The notes under the pieces were generated by a model, which had not been told where the DNA came from, searched no databases, and worked only from the letters and a program-made list of their open reading frames with translations. From Spiroplasma alleghenense (GTDB lineage Bacteria; Bacillota_I; Bacilli_A; Mycoplasmatales; Mycoplasmataceae): DNA of 64,000 nucleotides. The stretch lies in assembly GCF_003363775.1 (NCBI RefSeq), contig NZ_CP031376.1:1054001-1118000 (forward strand), written 5' to 3'. The translations under genes were made by a program, and so were the position numbers. Of this stretch, positions 45,085 through 59,093 are shown in pieces (position 1 is the first letter of the stretch; each line of letters begins with the position of its first letter).

Positions 45085-46416
45085 ATGAATAAAGAAGAGA
45101 TTTTACAGATAGCAAAAGGTGCGATTAACAAAACCATTGGGGAAATAATTGGTAATCAAGAAATTGAATTAATTAAAAAAGACAAGGGTGCGATTGGACA
45201 AGCAATTGAACAAGGTCTATTTGGATTAAAAAGAAATAACTTGGATAAGGCTGATTTTGCTGAGATTGGATTAGAACTTAAAGTCATCCCGTTAAAAAGA
45301 GATAGTAAAAATAATTTAGTTCCAAAGGAACGTATGGTTTTAAGTATCATTAATTATGAAAAAGACTTTCTATTCAAATTTAAAGAAAGTCATGTTTATG
45401 AGAAAAATAATTGTATTCTAGTTTTAGCCTATGAACACAATTACATAGATTTAAATAAATTAAATTATGTTATCAAAGATGCTTTTCTATTAGATTTAAA
45501 TACCATTGAAGAGTATCAGATTATTGAAGAAGATTATTTAACTTTAAAGAAAATGGTTGAATTAGGAAATGCTCACTTAATTTCAGAGAGTAACTCAAAT
45601 ATTCTAGCGGCTTGTACTAAGGGTTCCAAAGGTGATAATTTTAGAACTCAACCATTTTCTTCAACCCCTGCCAAACAACGTGCTTTTTCTTTTAAAGTCG
45701 GATTCATTAAGAAAATCTTAAATTCTAAAACACGAAATCAACACTTAGAATATAACCTATTTGATAAAATTGATTATATTATTGAGAAATATCAAAATAT
45801 AAATGTTATTGATTATTATCTTAACCACATTAGAAAAGATGTCACTAAAAAGATTCCCAAAAACATTAATAGAATAGTTTTAGATTACTGAATGAAGCTA
45901 GAAGTTCCCAATTACAAAAAACAACTACAAGCCTTAACTTGTGAGTTAAGAACTTGTACAGTTAACAAAGATGGTAAAATTCAAGAATCATTATCTTTAA
46001 ATGTCATTAACCCCTTAGCAATAGTTGAAGATAGTTTTGAGGATTCTTCAGAATATCTTGATTTATTTGAAAATAAGTTCTTAATGTTTGCTTTTAAAAA
46101 AGTTGATAAGCAGCATATTTATTTAGAAAAAATGTTTGAATTAGAGTTTGATAAATCCGAATATGAGACTATTCAATCAGTTTGAGAAGATACTAAATTA
46201 AAATTCATCTCTGATTATCAAGAAACCATTTCCCCAAATGGTCAAGTTAAAGATAACTTTATTAAAGAAAGTAGTAATAAAATTATTCATATAAGACCTA
46301 AGGGTGTTAATAAACTAGATCAGTACTTAATAATGAATAATACTAAATCAATCTGTAAAAAGTCATTTTGAATTAACAACAAATACATACAAAAAAAGTA
46401 TGATAACTCAAAATAG
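45085..46416 (+). CDS. Sau3AI/MutH-type restriction endonuclease
   Basis: A 443-residue enzyme of the Sau3AI type. The MutH-like catalytic triplet is visible with exact family spacing: D57, E64 and K66 in KADFAEIGLELKVIPLK. The second half is the MutH-like regulatory domain of Sau3AI. Known relatives cut GATC; the convergent C5-methylase makes this a likely GATC system. The start follows AGAGG at 45074. A shared terminator (46393-46428) separates it from the methylase. TGA codes two or more Trp in the C-terminal part. Confidence 0.87.
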
Positions 46417-46428
46417 TTATCATACTTT
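46393..46428. terminator. Bidirectional terminator of the Sau3AI-type pair
   Basis: AAAGTATGATAACT pairs with AGTTATCATACTTT, T-runs on both sides; it contains the endonuclease stop codon and precedes the methylase stop. Confidence 0.88.
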
Positions 46429-47652
46429 TTATTTCTCATTAAACTCAATGATGTTTTTACCAATTGCTTTAACAATATCAACCACTAAGGCATTTCCCAT
46501 ACAAAAGTAACGCATTTTTTCTGGCATTCCTGTATTAGTTCAATTATCATCAAATCCATTTAAGCGCTCAGCTTCAATTGGGGTGATAAACCTAATTTTA
46601 TCTTTTCCTACTGCTATAAAATGAGATGAACGATTAATTGTTGATTCACTAGTTAACATAGTTCTTCCTGGTTTATTAACATCATCTACTAGAGACATTT
46701 TACCTTCAGCATAATAATATTCTTCCCCATTGGGTTTATATCTTAAAATCTTTTTAGCACCTTTAACATATTCAGCTTTAAGTTTTTGTTCACTTGTAAG
46801 TAAATAATTATCACCAACGTTGTTTTCTAAAATTGAACCTAAAGTTTTAATTATTTTTGGTTCATTTTGAGGTTTGGTTCTAAGCGTATAAATGTCTCCA
46901 TTTATCATTACCCCAGTATTTTCAAATTTTTGATTAATTCAGTTTTGTGTAATATCTATTTCATCTTTAAATTCTTCTTTAAAGTCATATTTGCTAACTT
47001 GGGTATCCTCTAAGAAAGGTTTAATTTTAAACGCCTTATTAATTACTCCGTATTGATTTAATACATCAGTTAAAGAACTACTTGAAAAATCACTTTTCTT
47101 AATTATGGCTTTACTTTTCTTGTAAGCAAAAATGAATACTCTTTTTCTTCTCTGAACCATGCCATATTCTGCAGCATTAACAACTTGTCATTCAACATTA
47201 TAGCCATTTTTATAAAAGTTCATTAACATAATGGCAAAATCTCGCCCACGATTTTTAGATGGAGATAACAATAATCGATCAACATTTTCTAGTAAAACAT
47301 ATTTTGGTTTTTTGTTTTCAAGAATATGAGAAATTTCTCATCACAAAACACCCTTTTTACCCTCAATTCCTTTGGCCCCAGTTGATGCCACCGAATAATC
47401 TTGACAAGGAAATCCCCCAACTAATAGGTCGAAGCTATTGGGAATTTGGTATTTAGCAATTTCAATATTTTCATTTGAGGTATTTTCAATACCAAAATGA
47501 TTTACATAACAATTATAAGCATGTTGGACCTTTTTATTTGGTTCTCACTGATTGGCAAAAACTAATTCAAAAACACTTTTATTAGCTTTTTCTAGACCAA
47601 GGCGAAAGCCTCCTACCCCAGCAAACAACTCTACTACTTTTATCTTTTTCAT
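46429..47652 (-). CDS. C5-cytosine DNA methyltransferase (partner of Sau3AI-type enzyme)
   Basis: A 407-residue C5 methylase. Motif I is VELFAGVGGFRLGL, motif IV GGFPCQDYS with the catalytic C83, motif VI LLENVDRLL, motif VIII-like QRRKRVFIFA, and motif IX/X ITPIEAERLNGF with GNALVVDI. It transfers a methyl group to cytosine in its target, expected to be GATC from its convergent partner. The variable region (about 210-300) holds the target recognition domain. Start at 47652. Confidence 0.9.
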
Positions 47653-47790
47653 AACTACCTACTTACAAGTTTCATACAATTAATTATATCTAAAAAGGCA
47701 ATTTAGATCAAGAGCAAATTTATATTAATATATTTATTTTTTTATTTTATTTGATTAATTATATAAAATAATGGAAAGGACTAATATGAT

Positions 47791-48696
47791 ATGAAAGAAA
47801 AAATAGAAAAAAACAACCCATTACTTTCCGATTATATTTATGGAAAAGAGAAAGTGGTTAAAAAAAGATTTAATTATATACCGGATGATTTATTTTTAAT
47901 AATCGCATATTTTATTATAATTCTAATAGCTCTAATTGCACCTTCATTAGTAATTTGAAAAAAGTGAGAGTTTAAATGTAATTATATTACTATTTTATTT
48001 ATTGCCACGTTGGTTAATTCTTTATTTTTAATTGTTTTTGTGACAAAGCCAAATGAAATTGCTAATTTTAAGGAGGAAGTTTACATAAACAAAGTCTTAG
48101 GTAGAGAAAATTATCATTATTCAAATATAAAAATTGGCTATAAACAGATTAATAAACCTCTAACTAAATTGATTTCTCTAATAATTATTGCATTGATTTT
48201 AATGACTTCTGCAATCATAAATTTGATTTCAATTATTTATGTTATAAGTTTAATTAATACTAATTTTTATTACAAATTTATTTTTGGATTTTTTTCTTAT
48301 CATTCCACTATAATATTTTTTTTCTTTATAATAAAAAACTTTTTTAAAATTTTAATCAAAAATTTTAAAATAATAAATAAAGACATATCTGAATTTGAAT
48401 ACGAAATTTTAGAATATCCGGATCTATTTAAAGATTTTGAAATTTCGAAAAATAAGAAATACTGGATAAACCCCAAACTTGAAATAGAAACTAAAAGAAA
48501 TTTTTTTAAAGCACAGGATTATTTATCCTATCCTAATTTAGGCAATGATATCTTAAATTTTTATAATAATCTATGATATGAGTACTTAAATTTTAAAGGA
48601 AAAAAACTTGATTATAAAAAGAAACAATACGTTATAGTTGAAAAAACCTATAAGTTTATATTTAGAAATTTCTTGAAATTGGAAATTAGAAAATAA
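47791..48696 (+). CDS. Four-TM membrane protein beside the KAP-DUF3800 genes
   Basis: A 301-residue protein with membrane helices LFLIIAYFIIILIALIAPSL, YITILFIATLVNSLFLIVFV, LISLIIIALILMTSAIINL and a fourth around STIIFFFFIIKNFF, then a basic cytosolic tail. Start ATG at 47791 after AAAGGA; an ATG four bases upstream leads into a stop. It is on the plus strand, convergent with the DUF3800 gene (30 bp between stops). Not recognised. It could be a membrane partner of the KAP system or independent. Confidence 0.65.
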
Positions 48697-48726
48697 TATG
48701 TATTTTTTAAAATTTTATTAGATCAA

Positions 48727-49743
48727 TTATTTAATATGTTTATTTTTACCAAAATTAATAGAATCAATAACGTCCCTGAAATCTTGTCCACTATTCATAA
48801 ATTTTTTTTGGTCTTCAGAATACATCATAAAGTTGCCTTTACCAAAATAATTAATACCCATTTTTGAAAAAATTTTTTCTGCAAGCTCATCCTTGTTTTC
48901 AAATAAAATATATTTAAAATATCGATTAAGGAGTCTAGCTATATTGTCAGCAAACTGCAAAATGATATAATTTTCGCTTTCCAAAAAATTAATTTCCGAA
49001 ATGAAATTTTTTAGAAAATGTTCCTCAGTTTTAATTCTTTGAAACTCTTCATTATTATCATAATAAACATTATATTTTTTTAAAATATCTAGGGAAAGAA
49101 AGTTGCTATCATTGTCCACCATAGAAAAGAGATATAAAATAGATTCTAAATGATGAAATTTTGCGTATTTTTTGTCTTGAATAAATATTTTAAAATTACT
49201 TTCTAAATTAATTTGAGAAATATTCTCATAATAGGGTCCAAAATCTATATTTTTAGTTATGTTTTTATAATATTTGCTTAAATCTAAAGATTTTAAAAGT
49301 TCAAAATATTCTTTGACAATAAAATCTATTTTATCTCTATTTAGTTGTACTGCTTCATAAATTCCATATGATTTTTCGTCAAACGAATTCGGAAACAACA
49401 AGTATAGGGCATCATTGCAAATATCAAATGTCTTATCAATTACTGAAAAAAATCAAAAATCTTTTTCAATAATGAGGTCGATAAAATCCGCTAAAATATG
49501 ATTATTTTTCTTACTAAACATTTCTTCTTTAAACTCTGATCCAGTGAATTTGTGTTTTAATAAAAATTTTGTATAAATATTTTCGATTTCTCTATATTCT
49601 TTTTCGTTATTTATAAGAATTGATGCCACCACAAATAGTGGCTGGCGTAAATATTTTTCATGGTCTGTATCCAGTTTTATATTTCCAGAAAAACCACTCT
49701 CATCACAAAATAAGATTGGTTTATCAAAATTAATTTTATTCAT
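48727..49743 (-). CDS. DUF3800 protein (RNase H-like fold), KAP partner
   Basis: A 338-residue protein starting with the DUF3800 signature ILFCDESGFSGN, in which the D and E are conserved acidic residues. A second acidic site (LQFADNIARLLNRY) lies in the C-terminal half, as in this family. DUF3800 proteins are predicted RNase H-like nucleases found near defence genes. Its ATG overlaps the KAP stop (ATGAATAA), showing translational coupling. Probable effector nuclease; not proved. Confidence 0.8.
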
Positions 49744-52045
49744 ATTTTTCTACTTGGTTAATTATTTGACTACGACCACATATATTATTTTCAATAAAGT
49801 CTTCTACTTCTTTTATAAATGGAAGAGCTTCTCTTGCAAAAACCAAATTATGGGGTTCTTCAAGGTACTGTGTGTATTCCTTTGTTTTAGATTTTAAGTA
49901 GTTTTTTAGTTTAATTGTAAATGGAGTTGATATTTTTTCGTCTTGATTTATAATGAATTTCAAGACACTCTTGTTGTAAAATCATTTACCAGTAAAAATG
50001 CAACCAAGCAAGAAGTTGAAAAAACTTCCAAGTTTGATCTCTAAACTTCATCAATAAATTAATAATCTTTGAAAAATTTCATAACTTTCAGTATTAGATT
50101 CAAGGGAATTTAAGATAAACTCATTAGCTATTTCATGTTTCTTTTGGTATTCTGAAAAGTGTCCACTGTATAAAGACTCGTTTAAATCATCTACATAGAA
50201 TCTTCAAGAATCATTGTTAAATTTTTTTCCAACCAACTTGTATCTTTTTTTAACTAATTCAGCCAATGTTGATTCAATTCTAAAGTAATTCTTTTTAAGT
50301 TGATATAAATTTAAATTAAATAGCGAATTGTGGTAGATTTTTTCAAATTTCATCTCTTCACCACCATCAGCTTCAAAATTTTCTATAAAAGAGTCAAATT
50401 CATTTGATTTAAATTTATCATTTAGAAATATGGATAGAGAACTGCTTATTTTAGTTATAGAATTGTAACTATAGTAACTATCTATGAATATATATTCCCA
50501 AAACTTGAAATTAAATGAATCTTCTAAAAATTTATCAAGACACTTTTCGGGTTTTAACAATCTCGAAGATTCATCAATATATTCCAAAAAGAATTCACTT
50601 TTGTTTTGTTCATTTACATTATTTATAATTTCAGGATTTATTAAAAACTTTGAAAATTTTCTGTTTTTTAAATTTATAATTTTGTTAGTTTCGGTAAAAA
50701 CATACTCACTTTCTCCCAAATTTTGGTAGTATTCATTACTTTGAGAATTATATTTCTTTATTTCATCAGCTTCTTGTATTGGCAACTTATTTAAATCTTC
50801 AAATTTATATTTATAGCCTAGGTGGTCTTTAGGATTTACAAAATCTTTATCAGGTTTAAAACCTTCTGATACTACTCCGTTTCAAAATTTTCTTTTGTAC
50901 TCAAAAATAGTTTCAAAACATTCACTATATTGTCTTTTTTGTTCTAAGTATTTTTTGAAATTCCATATATCATGAAATTCAAAATTTTTTCCTTCTTCAA
51001 TTTTTTCTAATAAATTAGCAATCGATTCGTCTTCATTATAAATTGTTTCTAAAAGAGAGACCGTCTCAACCGAATTTCGGTCAAACATTTTTAATTTTTC
51101 TTCTGAAATTTTTAGTAACTTTTTATCCAATATATTGACATATTCGTTTATTTGCCTGAAGCTTCTCATCTTACTGAAAATCATTTTTTCGTAATCCGAG
51201 AACTTTCTGTCTTTATAAATATATTTCAATTTTTCTAAATCAAATTTAAAGTGTAAACGCTTAGACAAAAATTTATAAACAAAATCTGAATCACTTTTAT
51301 TAACAAGGTCATCAGAAGTAATAAAAACTAAAATAATGTTTTCTGGAGGAGTACACATAACGTTATTTACCCCCGATACTTTCATAATAAAATCTTCTTG
51401 AGTTTCTCTTGTCAATCTATTCAGGTCATCAATAAAGATTAGGTACTTTTTGTTTTTATAACTCGTTTTTCGTTTATTGGGAATGCTTATTTTGTTACTT
51501 TTATAAAAGTCTTTTTCTAATGTTATTTTCTTAAAAGTTGATTTAAAGCTGAGGAAAAACCACAATAAAAATGAGATAAGGGCCAATAAGGATACAACTG
51601 AAAGAGTAGCAATGAAAATATAATCTTTTAAATTAAAAAAGGCAAATGATACAGATGTAATAGAAATAATAAAAGCAAAAAAAGCAGAAATTATACTTAA
51701 CAAGAATGAAGATTTTGATGCATCCAAATTTTCATCTCAAGAAGCAGAATTTTTCTTTATAAAGTTTGATATTACTTTGTGGCTTTTGCTTCTAAGTGAT
51801 TCATTACCTCCAGAAAAATTGTCAACAAAATCGGTACACGAAACCTTTAAAACTTTTACTCCTTCTTGTTCCAACGAGGGCATTAATTTCTCTTTTATAA
51901 AATGAGTTTTACCAACGCCCTTTCCTCCGTAGATACAGATGTTCTTATAATCATCTAATTGAAGTTTTTCATCAAATAAATCGCCAATTTCTTTTTTATA
52001 GTTCTCTAATTGCGATTTTAATTTTTCTTCATTTGCTTTATCCAT
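49736..52045 (-). CDS. KAP-family P-loop NTPase with inserted membrane helices
   Basis: A 769-residue protein: Walker A YGGKGVGKTHF (40-47 core), then two membrane helices (about 113-136 and 141-163: SIISAFFAFIISITSVSFAF and VVSLLALISFLLWFFL), then Walker B YLIFIDDLNRL (203-211) and a sensor-like VFITSDDLV. Insertion of TM helices between Walker A and B is the hallmark of KAP NTPases, which include phage-exclusion protein PifA. The C-terminal 400 residues are helical and not recognised. First gene of a two-gene operon with DUF3800. Start at 52045 after AAGGAG. Confidence 0.85.
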
Positions 52046-52142
52046 AAAATCTCCTTAACTTTATCCTCTATTATATACATTATATACCTTTGAAAATAAT
52101 TTTTTATATATATTTTAGGAGTATAAATCTCTTAATAAACCA

Positions 52143-52169
52143 AAAAATCAAACCTTCCGGTTTGATTTT
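52143..52169. terminator. Terminator behind the PTS gene
   Basis: AAAATCAAACC / GGTTTGATTTT hairpin with TTCC loop, immediately after the PTS stop codon at 52172 on the minus strand and upstream of the KAP promoter region. Confidence 0.85.
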
Positions 52170-52171
52170 AC

Positions 52172-54523
52172 TTATTTCATTAATACTAACTCTAATCCAT
52201 CATAATTAACACCAACTGAGTTTAAGAAGTATGATAAGTTGTTTTCTAACTTCTCTTTATTTTCGGGGTTAATTTTAGCAATTAAGGTTTTAGTTTTATT
52301 GATAACTGTATCATTTACTTGACTATTTAGTTGTTGTAATTGATTGATGTTCAGATTAACTTGTTCTAACTGTGACTGTAATTGTTGAATCTTGTTTTCA
52401 TCTACAATCTTTTTAGCTTGATTAGCTTTAATGACATCAATTAATTTAGCTTTTTTAATAAAGTTTTTCTCTAACTCTAAGTAGTTAGAGTTATTATTTT
52501 TAACTAATTCTTCAATGGTTTTAAAGTCATTGTAGTATTCTCAATCAACTATTTTAACTTTACCTGCAAGTTGTTTGGAACTGACTTTATATAGTTGTTT
52601 TTCAATTTTAACTAATCCTTTATATTCATCCACTCGTTCACTATAAAAGATTAAGGTTCCTAGTAATCCTAAACCAATTGAGATTCCAGCCACTAGTAAG
52701 AATCACAACATACTTGAAGTTTTATCAAAACTTAAGACTCCTAAAATTCCAAATCCTCCTAAGTGATCTGCTTGCAGGTTTAATAAACCCGCAATTACCC
52801 CGGCAATCCCACTAGCAATACATCCAATTACTAAGGGACGAACTTTTTGTAAGTTCACCCCATAAATTACTGGTTCAGTTATCCCTAAGGTAGCTGGTAG
52901 TAGAAATGATAATCCTTGGCGACGTGTTTCTAAAACTTTACTACGAATGATAACCCCAATTAAAGCTCCAACTTGTCCAAGTTCTGCAATTCTTACACAA
53001 GTAATATAAATGGTTGGCACTCCTGCTGCAATTGATGGGGAGAATACGGCAAACAAGGCTAAGTGACCTCCTAGTAAAACAATTGGTTGCATTAATAAAG
53101 CCAATAGTCCTGAACCGATTCCAAAAGGAATACTCATTACCCAAGCGGCCCCAATTCCAACTAATTGTTCAATCATTCCTAAGAATGGTGAGAATAAGAA
53201 GAAAGATAACCCAATGGTGGTGATGAAACTGATAAAGGGTCTAAAGATGGGGTCAACACTAACTGGCATTCAAGTTTTAACTCATTTATCAAAAATTAAG
53301 TAAAAACTAACAGCTCCCACAAATGGTAGAATAGTTCCATAAATAGATTTGAAGTAGACGTTTTGTCCCCCAATACTAAATAGTTTTCAACCAACCCCAT
53401 CGTTGGCAAGAACTCCATGACCATTGCCTAAATATCCTCCAGCTCCAAGTAATAAATGACTTGATAAACTTAAAGCAATTAATAAGGCCATGGTTTCATT
53501 ACCCTTAAAGTATCGAGCAATCGACCAAGAAAAGAAGGTTCCCAATACTGCTAATCCAACTGAAGAGGATGCAATAAAGATTGCTGATAGTGGATCGGTT
53601 TGAGTTAAGTCTCCACTCTCAGGAATGACAATAACTTTTGAGATTGTCAGAATTGATTGTAGTGAGTACAATAATCCCGTTACAATTAATACTGGAATAA
53701 TTGGGGAAATTACCCCTGATAAAGTTGATAAGATTTTTTTACCAAATGAGACTTTGGTTTTGGGTCCTGTGGAGTTTGAGAGAATAAAATCAATGTTTCC
53801 TTTGACTTTATAAACCTCTCCCCCAATAATAATTTGTAGTTCATCTCCACTTCAATTTAAGCCTTTAACAATATCAATTTCTTTAATTTTAGCTTCTTGA
53901 ATTAAATCTTTATTGTGAACCACTACTCTTAATCGAGTCATACAGTTGTTGATATTTTTTAAGTTATCTTCGCCTCCCAAGAATTGAATGATATCTTGTG
54001 ATATTGGAGAGTAATCTTTTTTGACTTTTTTAGGTTTAACTTTAGCTTTATCTAAAATTGTAATGGTGGCAATCACCTCTCCTTGTTTAACCTCTTGGGC
54101 CAGTTTAAGTTTTTTAATTTCAACTTGGTCTAAGTAATTGGGGTCAACCAAAATTGGAGTTGCCATATTTAAACTTTTTAAAAACTTTTTATCAAAACTT
54201 AAAACTTTGCTGTTATGATTGACCAAGTCGTTAACTTTAACCAACGATTCAAAACTGTTTTCTTGATATTTATCTGATTGCAATCCTGTATGCATTAGGA
54301 TTGGTATGGTTTGTTTTTCAAAATAAATAGCGTGTTTAGTTTCAACTAACAAACTAACTTTTCCCTCATCAATGACACAATTCATTACATTGCTGCTAGG
54401 TTTAATATAAATCCCATCTCCCAAAACCAATTGAGAGAAAATTGGATCATCTAGGTTTTTGATGTCATCAACTCAACCATCACATGGTGCAAAAATTTCT
54501 ATTACTTTTTTATTACCACTCAT
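52172..54523 (-). CDS. Beta-glucoside PTS EIIABC (locus 2)
   Basis: A 783-residue permease in the order IIA-IIB-IIC-tail. IIA (1-150): FAPCDGWV, GDGIYIKPSS, H64 and the phosphorylatable H78 in ILMHTGLQ. IIB (165-240): phosphorylatable C194 in NNCMTRLRVVV. IIC (255-640): eight or so membrane helices with TLGITEPVIYGVN. A ~120-residue coiled-coil tail follows, which is unusual. It imports and phosphorylates beta-glucosides such as cellobiose-like or aryl sugars at the membrane. Start at 54523 follows AAGGAGG, which overlaps the bgl stop, so the two are coupled. Confidence 0.9.
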
Positions 54524-54535
54524 AATTAAGCCTCC

Positions 54536-56095
<1,560 letters not shown>

Positions 56096-56905
56096 TTAAA
56101 AAGCGTATTTTTGGTCATTTAATGTTTTAAGTAGTTTTTCATTATTTGATACTAGGTAATTTATGATTTGGCGAAATAAGTAGTTTAAATGAATTTCTTT
56201 ATTATAAATAATCACCTTATCAACACTTGCATCAATTGTGATTTTTAAGTCACAATCATCAAACTTATGAAATTGAGAAATAGAACTAACAACGGCAGTG
56301 TTCGAAAAATCTTTTTTAATTAAGCTAAACATGTTTTCTAAATAGGCATTATCCATTCCTGCCACCACGAAAAGCACAAGATCATCTGATTTTATGTTGT
56401 CTAACATTACTGACATATTTTTTCTAGATTTAGAAAAGAATAAATTCTTATTAATTATTTGCAAAAAGTCTATCAAAATTTTGGCAGTATCTTCTACTTC
56501 ATATGAAAAGAACATATAAATATTTTTGGCTTGATTAATTTTTTCGCTTAAGGCAATGATGCTAGTAATTTGTTGATCAAATTGGTTTAAGTCATTAATT
56601 AATTGTTTCTTATATTCTTGAAAACCAGCACTACTAGATGCATTAATTACTTTATCAAGATTTTGATAATAGTTGTTGTCCTGGTTTTTTAAAGTATAAA
56701 TCAATTCCTTATATCCTGTATACCCCAATTGATTACAAAATCTTGTGACTGTAGACTTGGTTGTAAAGGCGCTTCAAGCAACCTCTTGCATACTAGGATA
56801 ATTTTTTAAGGTAATTTGCTCTATTATGAATTCGCAAATCATTTTATACAACTCGTTGGTAGTTACTTTATTGTAATTGATAAGATTTTCTCTGACACTT
56901 TTCAT
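56096..56905 (-). CDS. RpiR-family regulator of the locus 2 bgl-PTS genes
   Basis: A 269-residue RpiR-type protein: N-terminal helix-turn-helix (about 25-60: YPSMQEVAWSAFTTKSTVTRF) and a C-terminal SIS domain (about 95-240) that senses phosphosugars (KNIYMFFSYEVEDTAKIL, KSDDLVLFVVAGM). It precedes bgl on the same strand and probably controls it in response to a sugar phosphate. Start at 56905. Confidence 0.82.
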
Positions 56906-56954
56906 TTTTTTCCTTTTAATTTTCTTGAAATTAACCAATATAGAATAAATTTTA

Positions 56955-56992
56955 AAATTTATTATTTATTATTTATTATTTATTATTTATTA
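56955..56992. repeat. 7-bp tandem repeat upstream of the RpiR gene
   Basis: ATTTATT repeated about five times. It lies in the RpiR promoter region and includes the stop codon of the kinase gene (56983-56985). The unit is not a multiple of three. Confidence 0.85.
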
Positions 56993-58209
56993 GTATTTGC
57001 TTTTAAATCTATTCTATTAAAAGCTAATTTTAATTCATTAATGCTTTTAAATCTTTTATATTCTGGGTAGTCCATTCCTTTTTCCATAAATTCAGAAACA
57101 TTAAAGTAGTATTTTTTATATTTTAATTTATCAAGATTTGTAATTCCAGTTATTACGTATAATAACGTATATGTTAGGGCGTATATTTCGTGATGATAAT
57201 TATATTTATCTCAGCCAAGCTGAGCTAATTTTGGGTCATTATAGGATTTGCCCTTCATTTTTGTACCCTCTCTTGTCAAAGATTGAATTTCGTCTAATTT
57301 GGCTAAACCGAAATCGCTTATTTTAGGAATTATTTGATCATTATATTTTTTTATTAAGATATTGTGTGGCGATATATCTCTATGTAGGGTTTTTTGGCTA
57401 TGAATAAATTCAAATCCATTAATAATTTTATTTCCCAATAGTTTCCTTTCTTTTAGGGTTAAACTATTGTTATTTAATTTAATGTAATTAAATAGGGTTT
57501 GGTCCATTAATTCCATAATATAGCTAGTTTCGTCGACCATTGAATAAACTTTCAGTAAGAATAAGTTATTTCATTTTTTCAAAAATTCAAATTCCCTCTG
57601 AAATCTTTTCTTATCTTCTTCAGAATATCCATTCTTTAATGATTTAATTGCGAATTTCTCATCCATAAATTCATCTTTAAATACAAATATATTTGCATAT
57701 GAACCCTCTGCTAAAAAACTTTTGCTTATAATTTGGGAATTGCCTCTACGTTTTATTTCTAAGGAAAGTTTTTTATTTTTTCATGAATAAACAGCTCTGC
57801 CTGAAATATATTTTTGTTCATATATTTCAATATTGTCATAATTTAAACAATCGTTTATTGACTTAAGAAAGTTCCTCCAATCATTGCTTTCCTTTCTTAC
57901 TTCGGGATGGAACATTTCGCACAAAAAATTCAGAAATATTTCGTCATCTCCGTCTAGCAATCCGAATCTATTGTCATCAAAAACTCACCCATTAGGTCAA
58001 TCATAATTATTAATAGTATGCTGTCAAATTTCATCTTCAATTTTATTAAATCTTGTATCGTGTATTTCAATTTTTCTTAAATCAAAAACCCTAGCTAAAA
58101 AATCAGTTTCCCATATTCGTCCATAATAATTATCTGTGAAACTATTCTCGAATTTATTTTTTATTAATTCAATAATGTCCATTCTAGTTATTTTTGATAC
58201 TTTTTCCAT
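56983..58209 (-). CDS. AbiJ-NTD3-like domain fused to a Ser/Thr protein kinase
   Basis: A 408-residue protein. The first ~130 residues match the AbiJ N-terminal domain 3 pattern (WETDFLARVFDLRKI, NNYDWPNGWVF, LNFLCEMFHPEVR), a module placed in front of varied effectors in abortive-infection genes. A Hanks-type kinase follows: glycine loop LAEGSYANIF, FAIKSLKN, catalytic loop HRDISPHNIL, SDFGLAK. The kinase looks intact. It would phosphorylate host targets on infection; that is inference from architecture. It lies in a minus-strand row with the HNH-like and OLD genes upstream. The stop lies within a 7-bp tandem repeat. Confidence 0.82.
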
Positions 58210-58316
58210 TAAATCACCTAATCTTAAAAAAATACTATAATTATTATATCAACTATTTGTCAGACAAATTTAATTCTATCGATAAAATTAAACCATATTG
58301 ATAATATATATTGAAA

Positions 58317-58919
58317 TTAATTCTTTACTCCCAATTTTCTCAGTTCATCAAAAATTTCTTTATTTTTTTCTGGATTCCAAATTCCCGAAAGTTCGTTAAA
58401 GTAAAATGATCTAAGTAGTGGTCGGTCAAATCCTAAACTCAAAAGTTTTTCTATACATTTAAAATAATCAGATTTTAGCGGTATAACTACCTCTACAACC
58501 TTCTGCTTTCAAGGTTGTTTATAAGAAATTCCGGAATAAATATCATTTAGTTCTGGGGCAATAAAATTATAGATGCCGCCAATTCCAACATCCTCTCCTA
58601 TATTTTTATTCTTATTAGGATATTCAAATATTTTTATATGCAATAGCAAATGTTCTAAGAGGTTGCAATAAACCAATCTATCTGCCTTTTGAAATTCAAA
58701 AGGATTTTCTCTTGCATATTCAGGGGTAGATAATAATATAGCTTTGTCTTCATCTATATGGTGAATATACAAACCCTCTTTACCTCTTGTTACTTTTGTA
58801 TTTTTACGTGTACATTCCTCGTCATTAAAATAGTTTCCGCCTACTTTTCCGTATTTATTAATAAAATAATTACAGCAATCTTCATAATTTAATTCTAATA
58901 ATTTTTCTATTTCTGTCAT
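58317..58919 (-). CDS. Small HNH-like protein
   Basis: A 200-residue protein with GLYIHHIDEDKAILLS followed by KADRLVYCNLLEHLLLHIKI, i.e. His-His, Asn and a final His-x-x-x-His spaced as in HNH nucleases (about residues 51-95). The rest is not recognised. It lies between the OLD-family gene and the kinase gene on the same strand (~110-170 bp gaps) and may act with either. No metal site was tested; confidence in nuclease function is moderate. Confidence 0.7.
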
Positions 58920-59093
58920 AAAATTTCCTCTTCTCTAAAAATTATTCTTCTACGATTATCATTGATAATGGAATAATTGAAATATTTTTTTAAAAACATA
59001 GAGCAATATTGCTAAAATTAATGCCTTATAAATTTTTGTTTTTTACCGGTTGAAATCAGGCATCATGATGTGTTTAGTGTATTTTAAAAAATA

